A stretch of 64,000 bases of DNA, taken from NCBI GenBank assembly GCA_019119645.1, contig DWWR01000002.1, positions 1 to 64,000 of the forward strand, read 5' to 3'. A model generated the notes under the pieces. The model was not told the DNA's origin. It saw only the letters and a list, made by a program, of their open reading frames with translations, and did not search any database. How positions within the stretch are numbered: position 1 is the first letter of the stretch; every line of letters begins with the position of its first letter. Positions 16,435 through 26,568 of this stretch are shown in pieces. Made by a program: the position numbers and the translations under genes. Source of the DNA: Anaerobutyricum faecale. Lineage in GTDB: Bacteria > Bacillota > Clostridia > Lachnospirales > Lachnospiraceae.

Positions 16435-17187
16435 TTATTCACGAAAAGTAATGATGTTTTTTTCGTCTGTAAACAGATGCATATCGATGGTTCCTTTTTC
16501 ATGCTCTTTGGACACCGCGCTGAGAATCTCCGAAATTCTGGACATCTTTCCGTCCAGATAGGCAGGAGTTCCCAGATAAATTTCAAATTTACCGGACAAA
16601 AGCGTGATATCATCCTCACTCTCAAAATGTATCTCGGAAATGTTCAGTCCATAGGTACTGATTTTTTCCGTGATAGAAAGAATGGTGTGGAAATAATCTC
16701 CGTCCACCGGAATCTTTTCGCCGAGAACCATTTTATTAAATTTCACGCCCGTCACCACCGGAACGCCGGCAAACAGATAATCCCGGCTTTCCTGCGCGAT
16801 GCCCTCGGAATCAAAATATACATTTTCATTCATATACTCGAAAACGCCTGACCGAAGCTTCTCTTTCACATGAATCTTCAGCGTATGCGTATCGCCGAAA
16901 CTCATGGAGATATCTTCGATGAAAGGCAGGTATTTCTGTCCGAAAATCCGGTTCTGTGCCATCATGACCAGGGTATTTCCCACATAATCTTTTTTCTTTA
17001 CTTCACGGATGATCTCCCCGGACGTGTAAGTCTGATTGCCGCTCACCTCAATGTTTTTAACAGAGAATCCCACGATCACACAGGCGGCGCCCAGACCCAG
17101 AATACACAGAAAGCACAGCCAGAAAATTATTTTATGCAGTTTATTGTTCTTCGTATTTTTGATAAGCGTCAACTGTCTGCTCTTCAT
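16435..17187 (-). CDS. divIB: Cell division protein DivIB/FtsQ
   Basis: 250 residues: a short basic cytoplasmic N-terminus, one membrane helix (about 22-45), a POTRA domain starting at VKNIEVSGNQTYTSGEI, and a beta-domain. Typical bitopic divisome protein stabilising FtsL/DivIC. It follows ftsW in the dcw order. murG, often found between them in relatives, is absent. Confidence 0.88.
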   Translation of the reverse strand: MKSRQLTLIKNTKNNKLHKIIFWLCFLCILGLGAACVIVGFSVKNIEVSGNQTYTSGEIIREVKKKDYVGNTLVMMAQNRIFGQKYLPFIEDISMSFGDTHTLKIHVKEKLRSGVFEYMNENVYFDSEGIAQESRDYLFAGVPVVTGVKFNKMVLGEKIPVDGDYFHTILSITEKISTYGLNISEIHFESEDDITLLSGKFEIYLGTPAYLDGKMSRISEILSAVSKEHEKGTIDMHLFTDEKNIITFRE

Positions 17188-17211
17188 TTCTCCCCCATTG
17201 AAACAAAACCG

Positions 17212-18420
17212 CTATTCCTTTATCCGCATGTACCTGGAAACCGACAACACCAGCCCCATCTCGATCAGCAGGAAACACAGCGATGTGCCTCCGTAACTGA
17301 TAAAGGGCAGCGGAATTCCCGTGTTCGGTATGGTGTTGGTCACCACGCCGATATTAATGAACACCTGGATTCCCAGATGAGCGATGGTACCTACCACGAT
17401 CATGGAGCCGTACAGATCAGCGGCGTTGAGAGCCACTACCATAAATCTCCATAAAAGGACAAAATAAATGATCAGGATGCCCACCGCGCCGAAAAGTCCC
17501 AGTTCCTCGCAGATAATGGAAAAAATCATATCGTTGTGCGTCTCCGGCAGAAAACCCATCTTCTGCATGCTCTGCCCGAGCCCCTTTCCAAACAAACCGC
17601 CGGAACCGATGGCGTACAGGCCCTGCATGGTCTGAAGACCGGTCTCATACTGCTCCGGATTCAGCCATATTTTGATCCGCTCCACCCGGTATCCCTGGGT
17701 GAGCAGCAAAATGGCGATTCCCGCCACCCCGGCCAATCCAATGGCAATGAACGGTTTCCATTTGTCACTGGCCACAAAAATCATGATGACTGTGATGGCC
17801 AGCAGGATAATACAGGTACTCAGATTCTCAATACCGACCACGACGATGATCGGCACCGCCAGGACAAAGCTTTTGAGAATCCCTTTCCAGGTCCTCAGCT
17901 GTTTGGCGTGGCGGCTTATGTATATGGCAAAAATCACAATCAGTGAAACCTTTGCCGCCTCTGATGGCTGAAAGCTCAGGGGGCCGATATTGAGCCAACG
18001 TTTGGACCCGTGGGACACCGCCGCAAATACCAGAGTGAAAATAAGCAGCAGGATGGTTCCCCAGTAATAGACCGGGAGCATCCATTTCCGGCTTCTCCAG
18101 AAATGATAGTCAATCCGGGCGACCAAAAACATGGCAACGACTCCGATCACCGCAAAGACTGCCTGACGTTTCAGCCAGTATGCAGCATCATTCATGTACA
18201 GGCTTCCCCGGTAAGAACTTGTGCTGTATACCATCACAAGGCCGAAGCCCACCAGAAAAATCACCAGAAATACAATGGAATAATCCATGGCGTGGGGACG
18301 GCGCACCGCCGTCCGGCTTCTGACGCCGGTTTTCCCGGCTGTGGTCCGTTTTCCCGTGCCGCCCGGCCTGGCTGTCGTACGTCTCTGCATATTTGCTTTT
18401 CCGGACATTTTACCAGCCAT
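17212..18420 (-). CDS. ftsW: Septal peptidoglycan glycosyltransferase FtsW (SEDS family)
   Basis: 402 residues from the ATG at 18420, which has AAGGAG eight bases upstream. The frame extends to a GTG at 18429 that overlaps the murD stop. After a basic N-terminal tail (1-40) come about ten membrane segments with SEDS motifs SHGSKRWLNIGPLSFQPSE and GIPLPFISYGG. It partners with the class B PBPs upstream in the operon. A SpoVE role is not separable from sequence. Confidence 0.93.
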   Translation of the reverse strand: MAGKMSGKANMQRRTTARPGGTGKRTTAGKTGVRSRTAVRRPHAMDYSIVFLVIFLVGFGLVMVYSTSSYRGSLYMNDAAYWLKRQAVFAVIGVVAMFLVARIDYHFWRSRKWMLPVYYWGTILLLIFTLVFAAVSHGSKRWLNIGPLSFQPSEAAKVSLIVIFAIYISRHAKQLRTWKGILKSFVLAVPIIVVVGIENLSTCIILLAITVIMIFVASDKWKPFIAIGLAGVAGIAILLLTQGYRVERIKIWLNPEQYETGLQTMQGLYAIGSGGLFGKGLGQSMQKMGFLPETHNDMIFSIICEELGLFGAVGILIIYFVLLWRFMVVALNAADLYGSMIVVGTIAHLGIQVFINIGVVTNTIPNTGIPLPFISYGGTSLCFLLIEMGLVLSVSRYMRIKE

Positions 18421-18425
18421 TTTAC

Positions 18426-19784
18426 TCACTCCTTGAATCTGCGGACAATCTCTTTAAATACCTGTCCTCTGACCTCATAATTCTTAAACATTCCCCAGCT
18501 GGCGCAGGCCGGAGATAACAGCACCGCATCTCCCGGAACTGCCTTCTCTCTCGCAATCTCCATGGCTTCCTCAAATGTATCGGCATAAATGACATTCTGA
18601 AATCCGTGAGCCACAGCGGTCTTTCCGATTGCCCGGGCGGTGGCGCCCATGAGGATCAGATATTTTACCTTTCCATCGAAAGATTCAATCCACTCATCGT
18701 ACTCCGCCTTTTTATCATAGCCGCCTCCCAGAAGGATGGTCGGTTTCACCATGGCCTGAATGCCTTTGATGGCCGCATCCGGGTTGGTACCCTTGGAATC
18801 ATTATAATAGTCGACGCCGTCCACGGTATCCACATACTCGATACGGTGTTCCACCGCGCGGAACTCCATGACTGCCTCCCGGATATTCTCCACCGGAACG
18901 CCCATATAATAACTAATGCCGATGGCCGCCAGAATATTCTCATGATTATGGCTGCCGAGAAGACGAATCTCCTTTGTGGAACAGACCGGGATCTCTTCCC
19001 TGCCGGTCCGGATCACAAAAGTATCTCCTTTTAACACAATACCCTCTTTTAAATCTTCTTTCCGGCTGAACATCACCGGAGTGGCCGGTGTTCTCTCCGC
19101 CATGGCTCTGGTGGCCGGATCGTCATAATTTAACACGATCACATCGTCTTTGGTCTGTTTTTTTGAGATGGAGAGCTTCGTCTCCCCGTAAACTTCCATA
19201 GTTCCGTGACGGTCCAGGTGATCCGGCGTCAGATTGAGCACCGCGCTGACCGCCGGATGAAAGTCCACCGTGGTCTCCAGCTGAAAGCTGCTGATCTCCG
19301 CGGCGATCACCGAATCCGGGCAGGTATCCAGCGCCACCGAAGTAAACGGAATACCGATATTTCCCACAACGAATACCGAATCATACCAGGATTTTAAGAT
19401 GCTTCCCACCAGCGCTGTCGTGGTAGTCTTCCCGTTGGTTCCTGTGATAGCCGCGATTTTGCCTTTGGCGAAATGGCTGGCCAGCTCAATCTCTCCCCAG
19501 ACAATCTTTCCTCTATCATAAAAGGAGCGGGCAATGGAACTGTTCACAGAGATTCCCGGGCTCAGGATCAGCATATCGTACTGATCCGCCAGGCTATCTT
19601 TGTATTCTCCCAGCTCAAATGTAAGATGCATGTTTTCCGGCATCTGTGATACCACTGCCTCCGTATCCAGTTGTTCATTTCCGTCATAGATTGCCGCGTC
19701 AAAACCGGCCCGGCCCAGAAGCTTCGCCGCTCCCACGCCGCTGACTCCGGCCCCGGCAATCAGTATATTCTTTCCTTCTAACAT
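18426..19784 (-). CDS. murD: UDP-N-acetylmuramoyl-L-alanine--D-glutamate ligase
   Basis: 452 residues: N-terminal UDP-binding Rossmann-like domain, central ATPase with ITGTNGKTTTTAL, and Mur ligase C-domain (SKGTNPDAAIKGIQ, LLSPACASWGMFKN). Adds D-Glu to UDP-MurNAc-Ala in the cytoplasm. GGAG precedes the ATG, 18 bases after mraY. Confidence 0.96.
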   Translation of the reverse strand: MLEGKNILIAGAGVSGVGAAKLLGRAGFDAAIYDGNEQLDTEAVVSQMPENMHLTFELGEYKDSLADQYDMLILSPGISVNSSIARSFYDRGKIVWGEIELASHFAKGKIAAITGTNGKTTTTALVGSILKSWYDSVFVVGNIGIPFTSVALDTCPDSVIAAEISSFQLETTVDFHPAVSAVLNLTPDHLDRHGTMEVYGETKLSISKKQTKDDVIVLNYDDPATRAMAERTPATPVMFSRKEDLKEGIVLKGDTFVIRTGREEIPVCSTKEIRLLGSHNHENILAAIGISYYMGVPVENIREAVMEFRAVEHRIEYVDTVDGVDYYNDSKGTNPDAAIKGIQAMVKPTILLGGGYDKKAEYDEWIESFDGKVKYLILMGATARAIGKTAVAHGFQNVIYADTFEEAMEIAREKAVPGDAVLLSPACASWGMFKNYEVRGQVFKEIVRRFKE

Positions 19785-19802
19785 AACTCATTCTCCAATC
19801 TG

Positions 19803-20756
19803 CTAATAAGCAAGCATTCCAATCAGGCAGAGCACCGCCGTCACGATGGAAAAGATAGATACCACCTTTGTTTCCGGCCAGCCGGACAGCTCAAAATGAT
19901 GATGGATCGGCGCCATTTTGAAAATACGTTTTTTGGTCTTTTTATAATAGGTAACCTGTATGATCACCGACAGCACCTCCACAAAATAGATGAAGGCCAC
20001 GATCGGAAGGAAGAACGGTACCTGCAGCATATAAGCCATTGACACCACAAATCCTCCCAGTGCCAGGGAACCCGTATCTCCCATAAACACTTTTGCCGGA
20101 TAGGTGTTAAAACAAAGGAATGCCAGCAGAGCACCGATGACAGCGCAGGCCACCGGATGCACATCTGTTTTGGCCGCCACCGCGATGACAGTGAAAAACA
20201 CGGCGATCAATGTGGTCACACTGGAGGCAAGCCCGTCGAGACCATCGGTGAAGTTTGCTCCGTTGACGGTTCCCAGTACCACAAAAAACAGAATCGGCAC
20301 ATAAAGAATTCCCAGATCCACCATTTTCCCTCCGGTGAAAGGAATCATAACTTCTGTTCCAAGGCCGGAATAATTTACCATATAAAATGCAAATACCGCC
20401 GTGATAAAAATCTGTCCCAGCATTTTCTGCGCCGGCGTCAGTCCCAGATTCCGCTTCATGACTACCTTAATGTAGTCGTCTAAGAAACCGATAAGACCAA
20501 ATCCCAAAGTCACAAAGAGAACCGGAACGATCTTCGGATAGTCGGCAATATAAAACACCGAGCCCACCAGGATTCCAATGAGAAAGAGAATTCCTCCCAT
20601 GGTAGGCGTGCCTGACTTCTTCAGATGGGACTCCGGTCCCTCTTCCCGGATGAACTGACCAAATTTCAATCTATGTAAAAACTTGATCATTCCCGGTCCC
20701 AGTATTAAAGTGACAAAAAATGCCGCCAGGGCTGGTATTGCAATTGACTGATTCAT
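19803..20756 (-). CDS. mraY: Phospho-N-acetylmuramoyl-pentapeptide transferase
   Basis: 317 residues, about ten membrane segments, with signature loops SGTPTMGGI, GFLDDYIKV, NFTDGLDGLA, FMGDTGSLALGG and MAPIHHHFEL. Makes lipid I on the inner face of the membrane. GGAGG sits seven bases before the ATG. Confidence 0.97.
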   Translation of the reverse strand: MNQSIAIPALAAFFVTLILGPGMIKFLHRLKFGQFIREEGPESHLKKSGTPTMGGILFLIGILVGSVFYIADYPKIVPVLFVTLGFGLIGFLDDYIKVVMKRNLGLTPAQKMLGQIFITAVFAFYMVNYSGLGTEVMIPFTGGKMVDLGILYVPILFFVVLGTVNGANFTDGLDGLASSVTTLIAVFFTVIAVAAKTDVHPVACAVIGALLAFLCFNTYPAKVFMGDTGSLALGGFVVSMAYMLQVPFFLPIVAFIYFVEVLSVIIQVTYYKKTKKRIFKMAPIHHHFELSGWPETKVVSIFSIVTAVLCLIGMLAY

Positions 20757-20863
20757 AGTTTAACCTCCATTTTATCTCTGTGCACCGGCACATCCGCCGC
20801 AAAACAGAACGTGACAGCACACGTAGTAAATTTAAGACATTCTACCACAGTATAATCCTCTTT

Positions 20864-22576
20864 TCAGATATTATCAAGATAGGGCAGGATATTTTGGAAG
20901 ATTTCCGCCATCACCGGAGCAGCGATGGTTCCGCCGTAATAGACGCCCACCGGTTCATCGATCAGAACCAGCCCCATAATCTCCGGATGGTCCGCCGGAG
21001 CGAAACCGAGGAAAGAAGAAATGTACTTTCCGGTTCCCCGGGGAAGCTTTTCACTGGTGGCTGTCTTCCCTCCCACCTGATAGCCTTCCACCTGGGCGTT
21101 CTTTCCTGTTCCTTCTGAGACCACCGCTTCCAGCAGGGAACGCATGGTCCCGGACGTCTGCTCCGTCACCCGCCCCGTCTTTGTCTCGTAAGTCAATTCT
21201 GTGATCTCCCCGGTAACAGAATCTTCCGTGCGGATGGCAAAATGGGGAGTCACCAGAGTGCCTCCGTTCACCACGGCACTGACCGCCCGCAGAAGCTGCA
21301 GCGGCGTAATCTGAATGGATTGCCCAAAAGACATGGTGGCAAGTTCCACCGCCCCGATATTTTCCAGCTTGTGCATGATGGAACCCGCCTCTCCCGGCAG
21401 ATCCACACCGGTTTTCTCATACAGTCCCAGTTTCTTATAATATTCCAGCATAGTTCTGGCTCCTACTCTGGCCCCGATCTCCATAAATACCGGATTGCAG
21501 GAATTCATGACTCCTTCCTTAAAGGTCTCGGTTCCATGTCCCTGGGTTTTGTGGCAGCGGATCTTCCTGTCTTCCACGATCTTATATCCGGGACAGTGAA
21601 AGGTGTCATTTAAAGATACCTTTCCTTCTTCCAGAGCGGCGGTGGCCGTCACAATCTTAAAAGTGGATCCCGGCTCATAAGAATCGCTGATCAGCGGATT
21701 TCTCCACATGTTGTTCAGTTTATCATTTTCACTGCCCTCCCCGCTTTCATATACGGAGAGAAGCTCGTAAGGTTCATTTAGATCATATTCCGGCACATTT
21801 ACCATGGCATAAATCTCCCCGTTCTGGGGATTCATCAGAATCACCGAAACACTTTTTGCCTGCTTCTCTTTGAGCACCTTTTCGGCCGCCTGCTGGGCAA
21901 ACGACTGCATGGTATAGTCCAGAGACAGATAAAGGCTGTCGCCCTGAACGGGTTCCACCCGCTCCTCCGCCGCCGACTCAATCTCAATCCCCTGGAAATC
22001 TGTCAGGGTAAGGATCGTTCCGTCAGTTCCCTTTAAGACGCTGTCATACCGGGATTCCAGACCAAGGATTCCCTGATTATCGGAACCGGTAAATCCCAGC
22101 ACCTTGGAAGCCAGATTGCCGTAAGGATAATATCTCCTGTAATCTTCATCCACCTTGACGCCGCTTAAATTCGCTTCCCGGATCTCATCGGCCGTCTCCT
22201 TTGGCACATTGCTCTTGATCTTTTCTCTGGAGGAAACCTTCTCCACCTTCCGGCGGATCTCTTCTTCATCCATGGACAGCTTCTCCGAGAGAAGCTTTAT
22301 CACTTTCTCCGGTTCTGTCACCTGACTGTAAATGACCGAGATGGTGCATACCGGCTGATTATCTGCCAGCACCACCCCGTTTCTGTCATAAATGATGCCC
22401 CGGGCCGCCTTGATGGAACGCTCTCTCTGCTCCACATCTCTGGCCCTCTCACTGAGTTCTTCCGAAGAAATCACCATCAGGTAAAACAGTCTGCAGGCCA
22501 GCACACAGAAAAGCAGAGTCAGGCATCCGAAAAGGAAACGGTATTTCCGCTTCTGAAATACATAAATCTCAATCAT
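20864..22576 (-). CDS. Class B penicillin-binding protein, SpoVD/FtsI type
   Basis: 570 residues: one N-terminal membrane helix, dimerisation domain (about 50-200) and transpeptidase domain with active-site Ser in EPGSTFK and SCN as second motif. The third motif reads GGKTATSEK, KTA instead of the usual KTG. I believe this variant occurs in clostridial SpoVD-type PBPs, so it need not mean loss of activity. No PASTA domain is present, whereas Bacillus SpoVD has one. It follows a second PBP gene, a pairing usual in this cluster. The SD is poor. Confidence 0.85.
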   Translation of the reverse strand: MIEIYVFQKRKYRFLFGCLTLLFCVLACRLFYLMVISSEELSERARDVEQRERSIKAARGIIYDRNGVVLADNQPVCTISVIYSQVTEPEKVIKLLSEKLSMDEEEIRRKVEKVSSREKIKSNVPKETADEIREANLSGVKVDEDYRRYYPYGNLASKVLGFTGSDNQGILGLESRYDSVLKGTDGTILTLTDFQGIEIESAAEERVEPVQGDSLYLSLDYTMQSFAQQAAEKVLKEKQAKSVSVILMNPQNGEIYAMVNVPEYDLNEPYELLSVYESGEGSENDKLNNMWRNPLISDSYEPGSTFKIVTATAALEEGKVSLNDTFHCPGYKIVEDRKIRCHKTQGHGTETFKEGVMNSCNPVFMEIGARVGARTMLEYYKKLGLYEKTGVDLPGEAGSIMHKLENIGAVELATMSFGQSIQITPLQLLRAVSAVVNGGTLVTPHFAIRTEDSVTGEITELTYETKTGRVTEQTSGTMRSLLEAVVSEGTGKNAQVEGYQVGGKTATSEKLPRGTGKYISSFLGFAPADHPEIMGLVLIDEPVGVYYGGTIAAPVMAEIFQNILPYLDNI

Positions 22577-22642
22577 GCCATCACAATTTCAACTGTTCTT
22601 TTATATTCAGTTTACGCAGTATTTGTGCATATATTCTTCTAT

Positions 22643-24955
22643 CTATTCCTCATCTTGTGAGGAAGCACTGTCTGTCTCACTGCTTCCGTCATCCTCCGTG
22701 GAGGCATCTTCTTCATCATTCGTCTCATCATCCTGCCCTGCCTGGGTGGATGCGTCATCTGCTCCGGTACCCTCAGAGTCATCGTCTGCAGTGTCCGTCT
22801 CCGTGCTGTCAGTGCTAGCATCCGCGGTGTCTTTTTCCGCCTCCTGCTCTTCTTTCGCCGCCTCTTTTTCAGCCTCTTCCTGCGCCTTTTTCTCTTCCAG
22901 CTGCTGTTTTTCTTCCTCAGTCAGCTCTTCTGTTGGCTCGATCCCCAGAATCTTTACGATTTCTTCCATGCACTCCCGCTCCAGATTCACTGCCAGAGCC
23001 GCATTGGCCTGATGGTCCACATTCGGTTCATCGATGGTGACATAGATGAGCAGTTCCGGATCTTCTGCCGGCACAAATCCCACAAAAGAAATGTAATAAT
23101 CTTCTTTATTTCTCGGAATCTTCTCTGCGGTACCGGTTTTACCTCCAATGGAGTATCCCGGTATCTGCGCCTTGGTTCCCGTTCCGGATTCCACCGTCTT
23201 TTTCAGATAACCGCGCATGGTTTCTGAGGTTTCCTCGGAAACAGTCTCCCTTAAAACTTCCGGTTCCTTCTCTTCTACCACATCTCCCTGATCGTTCTGA
23301 ATCTCCTTCACCACTCTCGGTCTGTAATAATTACCACCGTTGATCAGGGAAGAAAATCCTGCCGCCATCTGCATCATGGAACAGTTGAAGTTCTGACCAA
23401 AGGCATTGGTGGCGAGGGTCACTGTATCCCTGTTTTTCTCCGCCGGTATCAGAGATGCGGTCTGTGCCTCTCCCGGCAGGTCTATACCTGTGCTTCGTCC
23501 GAAGCCAAACAGATTCTGATATTGATAAAAAATATCATTGCCTTCATTAAAGGCGATATTCATCATTGCCACATTACAGGATTCCGCCACAGCGTCTTCC
23601 AGACTGATATTGCCGTGAACATGAGAACATCCGATATTCCAGCTGCCCACATTCAGAGAACCGGTACAATAGTAAGACTCATTGCCCGTCAGCACGCCGG
23701 TCTCCAGACCAGCTGCCACTGTAAACGGCTTGTACGTGGATCCCGGTTCATTGGCATCGCTGATAATCGGATTACGCCAGAGCTGATAAAAGCCATCATA
23801 AATGGTCATTTTATCTTCTTCTTCCTCCTCTGTGGATGCCTCACTGCCGTCTTCCGCTGTGGTGTCTTCTTCATTTTCTTCCGTGGAAGCCTCGTCCGCT
23901 TCGTCCTCGCTGCTCTCCTCCGACTCCTTTTCTTCTGTGTACTCTTTCATCTTGTCGATTTCTTCCTGAGAATACAGCTGTAAAAGCTCCTCCTCATTCA
24001 TAGGATCATTTAAGTCATAGGGATTGGAAGAAGCCATGCCGAGCACTTCCCCGTTTCTTGGATCCATGACCAGAATACTGGTCATTTTACTGCCCACATC
24101 TTTATCAAATTCCGCCAGTTTCTCCTCGATGACCTGCTGGATCTGCATGTCAATGGTACTGACCACGGAATTCCCGTTTTCAGCCGGCTTTACCGTCTGT
24201 TCCTGTGTCAGTTCCTGATTAAAATAATAGTAGGAACGTCCGTTGGTTCCATTTAAGGTATCATTATAATATTGTTCGATGCCCCAGTTGCCGCTGTTGC
24301 CGGAAGAAGTGAATCCGAGAATCCGGCAGGCCAGATCTTTATATGGATAGACCCGCTTATAATTCTCCTCAAACATGACGCCTTCCACCAGCCTGGCCCT
24401 CTCAATCTCCGCCTTCTCATCGGCCGGGGTATTCGCATCCCAGGATTCGTCCGCCTTGGCCAGGAATTCCCGAAAGGCAGATACTTCGTCATAGTTTAAA
24501 TTTCTTTTATATACCACATAGTAAGAATTTGCATTTTCCTCAATGGTCTGCCGGAGATCATCTTCGGAAAAACCAAAATATTCATTCAGCACCTGGATGG
24601 TCGTCTCCAGAACTTTATTCTCCTTCTTCTGCCCGTCCTCTTCTTCATCCTGACCGGCGGTTCCCACATCAATGATATTTTTCGGTTCCAGCACCAGGGT
24701 ATAAATCTTCTCATTGGAAGCGAGAATATTTCCGTTGCGGTCGTAGATTCTTCCTCTCTCATAGGCGATGATAGAGCTGGTATGGTTCTGCTGTCCCAGC
24801 ACAATGGTCTCAAACTCATCTCCATTTCGTATTGTCCAATAGGCAAGACGTATTGCCAGCAATAAAAAGAGGCAAACAATTACTAAAAATACTACACTCA
24901 GTTTGCCCCTCATTGCTGTGGTCAGACGACTTACCTTTTTTTTCTTTTTCGTCAC
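22643..24955 (-). CDS. Class B penicillin-binding protein with acidic insert and tail
   Basis: 770 residues from a GTG at 24955 with GGTGG before it (a GTG at 24967 is also possible). One membrane helix follows a Lys-rich start. Catalytic motifs are complete: EPGSTYK, SCN, GGKTGTAEK. Two acidic low-complexity stretches stand out: about 50 residues of Glu/Ser/Asp/Thr (near 335-385) inserted just before the active-site serine, and a C-terminal tail of about 95 residues rich in Asp, Glu, Ser and Thr. Both would be outside the cell. Probably the septal PBP2b/FtsI partner of FtsW. Confidence 0.88.
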   Translation of the reverse strand: MTKKKKKVSRLTTAMRGKLSVVFLVIVCLFLLLAIRLAYWTIRNGDEFETIVLGQQNHTSSIIAYERGRIYDRNGNILASNEKIYTLVLEPKNIIDVGTAGQDEEEDGQKKENKVLETTIQVLNEYFGFSEDDLRQTIEENANSYYVVYKRNLNYDEVSAFREFLAKADESWDANTPADEKAEIERARLVEGVMFEENYKRVYPYKDLACRILGFTSSGNSGNWGIEQYYNDTLNGTNGRSYYYFNQELTQEQTVKPAENGNSVVSTIDMQIQQVIEEKLAEFDKDVGSKMTSILVMDPRNGEVLGMASSNPYDLNDPMNEEELLQLYSQEEIDKMKEYTEEKESEESSEDEADEASTEENEEDTTAEDGSEASTEEEEEDKMTIYDGFYQLWRNPIISDANEPGSTYKPFTVAAGLETGVLTGNESYYCTGSLNVGSWNIGCSHVHGNISLEDAVAESCNVAMMNIAFNEGNDIFYQYQNLFGFGRSTGIDLPGEAQTASLIPAEKNRDTVTLATNAFGQNFNCSMMQMAAGFSSLINGGNYYRPRVVKEIQNDQGDVVEEKEPEVLRETVSEETSETMRGYLKKTVESGTGTKAQIPGYSIGGKTGTAEKIPRNKEDYYISFVGFVPAEDPELLIYVTIDEPNVDHQANAALAVNLERECMEEIVKILGIEPTEELTEEEKQQLEEKKAQEEAEKEAAKEEQEAEKDTADASTDSTETDTADDDSEGTGADDASTQAGQDDETNDEEDASTEDDGSSETDSASSQDEE

Positions 24956-24970
24956 ATTACCACCCACTTT

Positions 24971-25516
24971 TTAATTCGATGTATCAACACTTTCATACTG
25001 TCTGAAATAATCGCTTGTACTGCTGTTATAATAAATTACCTGCTCGGGACCCGGATATACCATATGTAATTCTTCTTCTGCAAAAGTACGTATTTCATCC
25101 AGATTGATATTTTTATCAATTTCCGTCTGCAAAGCGTTCTGTTCACTGAGCAATTCCTCTTTCTCGGATTTCAGACTGGAAATCTCCGAGGAAAGATTAT
25201 TCAGATGCACCCTTCCTCCCAGATATACAAGGGCAGCTGCCGCGCAGATTATCACTGCCACCGCTGTGATCACCGTGTACTTCCAGTCAAAAACCTGAAG
25301 TCTTTCTTTGTTCCGCTGGATCGCCGCCTCCTTTTCCGGATTCACCGGCCGTTCCTTCTGAACTCTCGTCTCCGCCGCTCTTCTGGCGCGGTTATTTTTC
25401 TTTTTCTTCGGCTGTGCTCCGTAGGTTCCGTCTCCGTAACGGCCCTCCCCGTCAAGCTTTGTCACATTGCTCCCGTAAATGTAATTGTAACGCTCTGATG
25501 TACTATGCAACGCCAT
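24971..25516 (-). CDS. ftsL: FtsL-like septum formation protein
   Basis: 181 residues from the ATG at 25516, chosen for GGAGG eight bases upstream. A long basic cytoplasmic region (1-85, with KKKKNNRARR), one membrane helix (about 88-108) and an extracellular leucine-zipper coiled coil (NNLSSEISSLKSEKEELLSE) fit FtsL/DivIC. Position between rsmH and the PBPs supports FtsL. It binds DivIC and DivIB in the divisome. Confidence 0.8.
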   Translation of the reverse strand: MALHSTSERYNYIYGSNVTKLDGEGRYGDGTYGAQPKKKKNNRARRAAETRVQKERPVNPEKEAAIQRNKERLQVFDWKYTVITAVAVIICAAAALVYLGGRVHLNNLSSEISSLKSEKEELLSEQNALQTEIDKNINLDEIRTFAEEELHMVYPGPEQVIYYNSSTSDYFRQYESVDTSN

Positions 25517-25552
25517 ATCCAATTCCTCCAACACACTGTATTGTCTCATCTC

Positions 25553-26494
25553 TTATGAAACGATTCTTTCAAATACACGTAACTTTGCACTTTTGGCCCG
25601 GCTGTTCTCTCTGAGTTCTTCCTCTCCCGGTACGATCGGTTTTCTCGTGATCACTCTGCCCTTGGATACCCGTCCGCAGGTGCAGACAGGAAAGCCCGGC
25701 GGGCAGATGCACGGATTCTCGCAGGTTCTGAAAATATTTTTCACAATTCTGTCTTCCAGAGAATGGAAGGTGATCACGCAAAGTCTTCCCTCATCTCCGA
25801 GAAGATCGACCATTTCTTCCAGATGCCCCTTCAGCACATCAAGCTCATGATTCAGCTCAATGCGAATAGCCTGGAACGTCTTTTTGGCCGGGTGTCCTCC
25901 CACCGCTCTCACCTTTCTCGGAATGGCTGCCTTGATGATCTCTGTCAGCTGTCCGGTGGTCTCCACCGGCGCTTCTTTTCTCGCCAGCACAATGTGCTTT
26001 GCAATGTTTTTTGCAAATTTATCCTCACCATAATCCCTGATGATATGATAAAGCTCCGTCTCACTGTACGTGTTCACGATATCTCTCGCCGTCCGCTCCT
26101 GACGCTTGTCCATACGCATGTCAAGAGGCACGTCTTCTCTGTAGGTAAATCCCCGTTCACCATTATCCAGCTGGTAGGAAGAAACTCCCAGATCCAGCAA
26201 AATACCGTCCACTTTGTCAATGGATAACTCCTGAAGTACCTGCTTCATCTGAGCGTAATTGCTCCGGACGATGGTCACCCGGTCTGAATAAGGCGCCAGA
26301 CGCTGCCCGGCAGCCTCAATGGCATCTCCGTCCTGGTCTATGCCGATGAGACGCCCCCCGTCTGTCAGCCTTTTCGCAATTTCCAGGGAATGTCCTCCTC
26401 CTCCCAGAGTGCCGTCCACATAAATCCCGTCCGGCTTAATGTGTAATGATTCAATTGTCTCCGCCAGCATAATGGACTTATGTTTAAACTCCAT
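25553..26494 (-). CDS. rsmH: 16S rRNA m4C1402 methyltransferase RsmH (MraW)
   Basis: 313 residues from the ATG at 26494 (GGAGG five bases upstream). The family start MEFKHKSIMLAE, SAM-binding VDGTLGGGGHS, ILLDLGVSS, GERGFTYREDVPLDMRMD and the C-terminal FHSLEDRIVKNIF are present. Methylates N4 of C1402 in the ribosomal P site. Second gene of the dcw operon. Confidence 0.95.
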   Translation of the reverse strand: MEFKHKSIMLAETIESLHIKPDGIYVDGTLGGGGHSLEIAKRLTDGGRLIGIDQDGDAIEAAGQRLAPYSDRVTIVRSNYAQMKQVLQELSIDKVDGILLDLGVSSYQLDNGERGFTYREDVPLDMRMDKRQERTARDIVNTYSETELYHIIRDYGEDKFAKNIAKHIVLARKEAPVETTGQLTEIIKAAIPRKVRAVGGHPAKKTFQAIRIELNHELDVLKGHLEEMVDLLGDEGRLCVITFHSLEDRIVKNIFRTCENPCICPPGFPVCTCGRVSKGRVITRKPIVPGEEELRENSRAKSAKLRVFERIVS

Positions 26495-26568
26495 GGCATC
26501 CTCCTTATCAGGCAGCATATTTTTTCTCCGGGTATCCAAGCCCGGAAACTCTGTCCTGATATCTCTGT

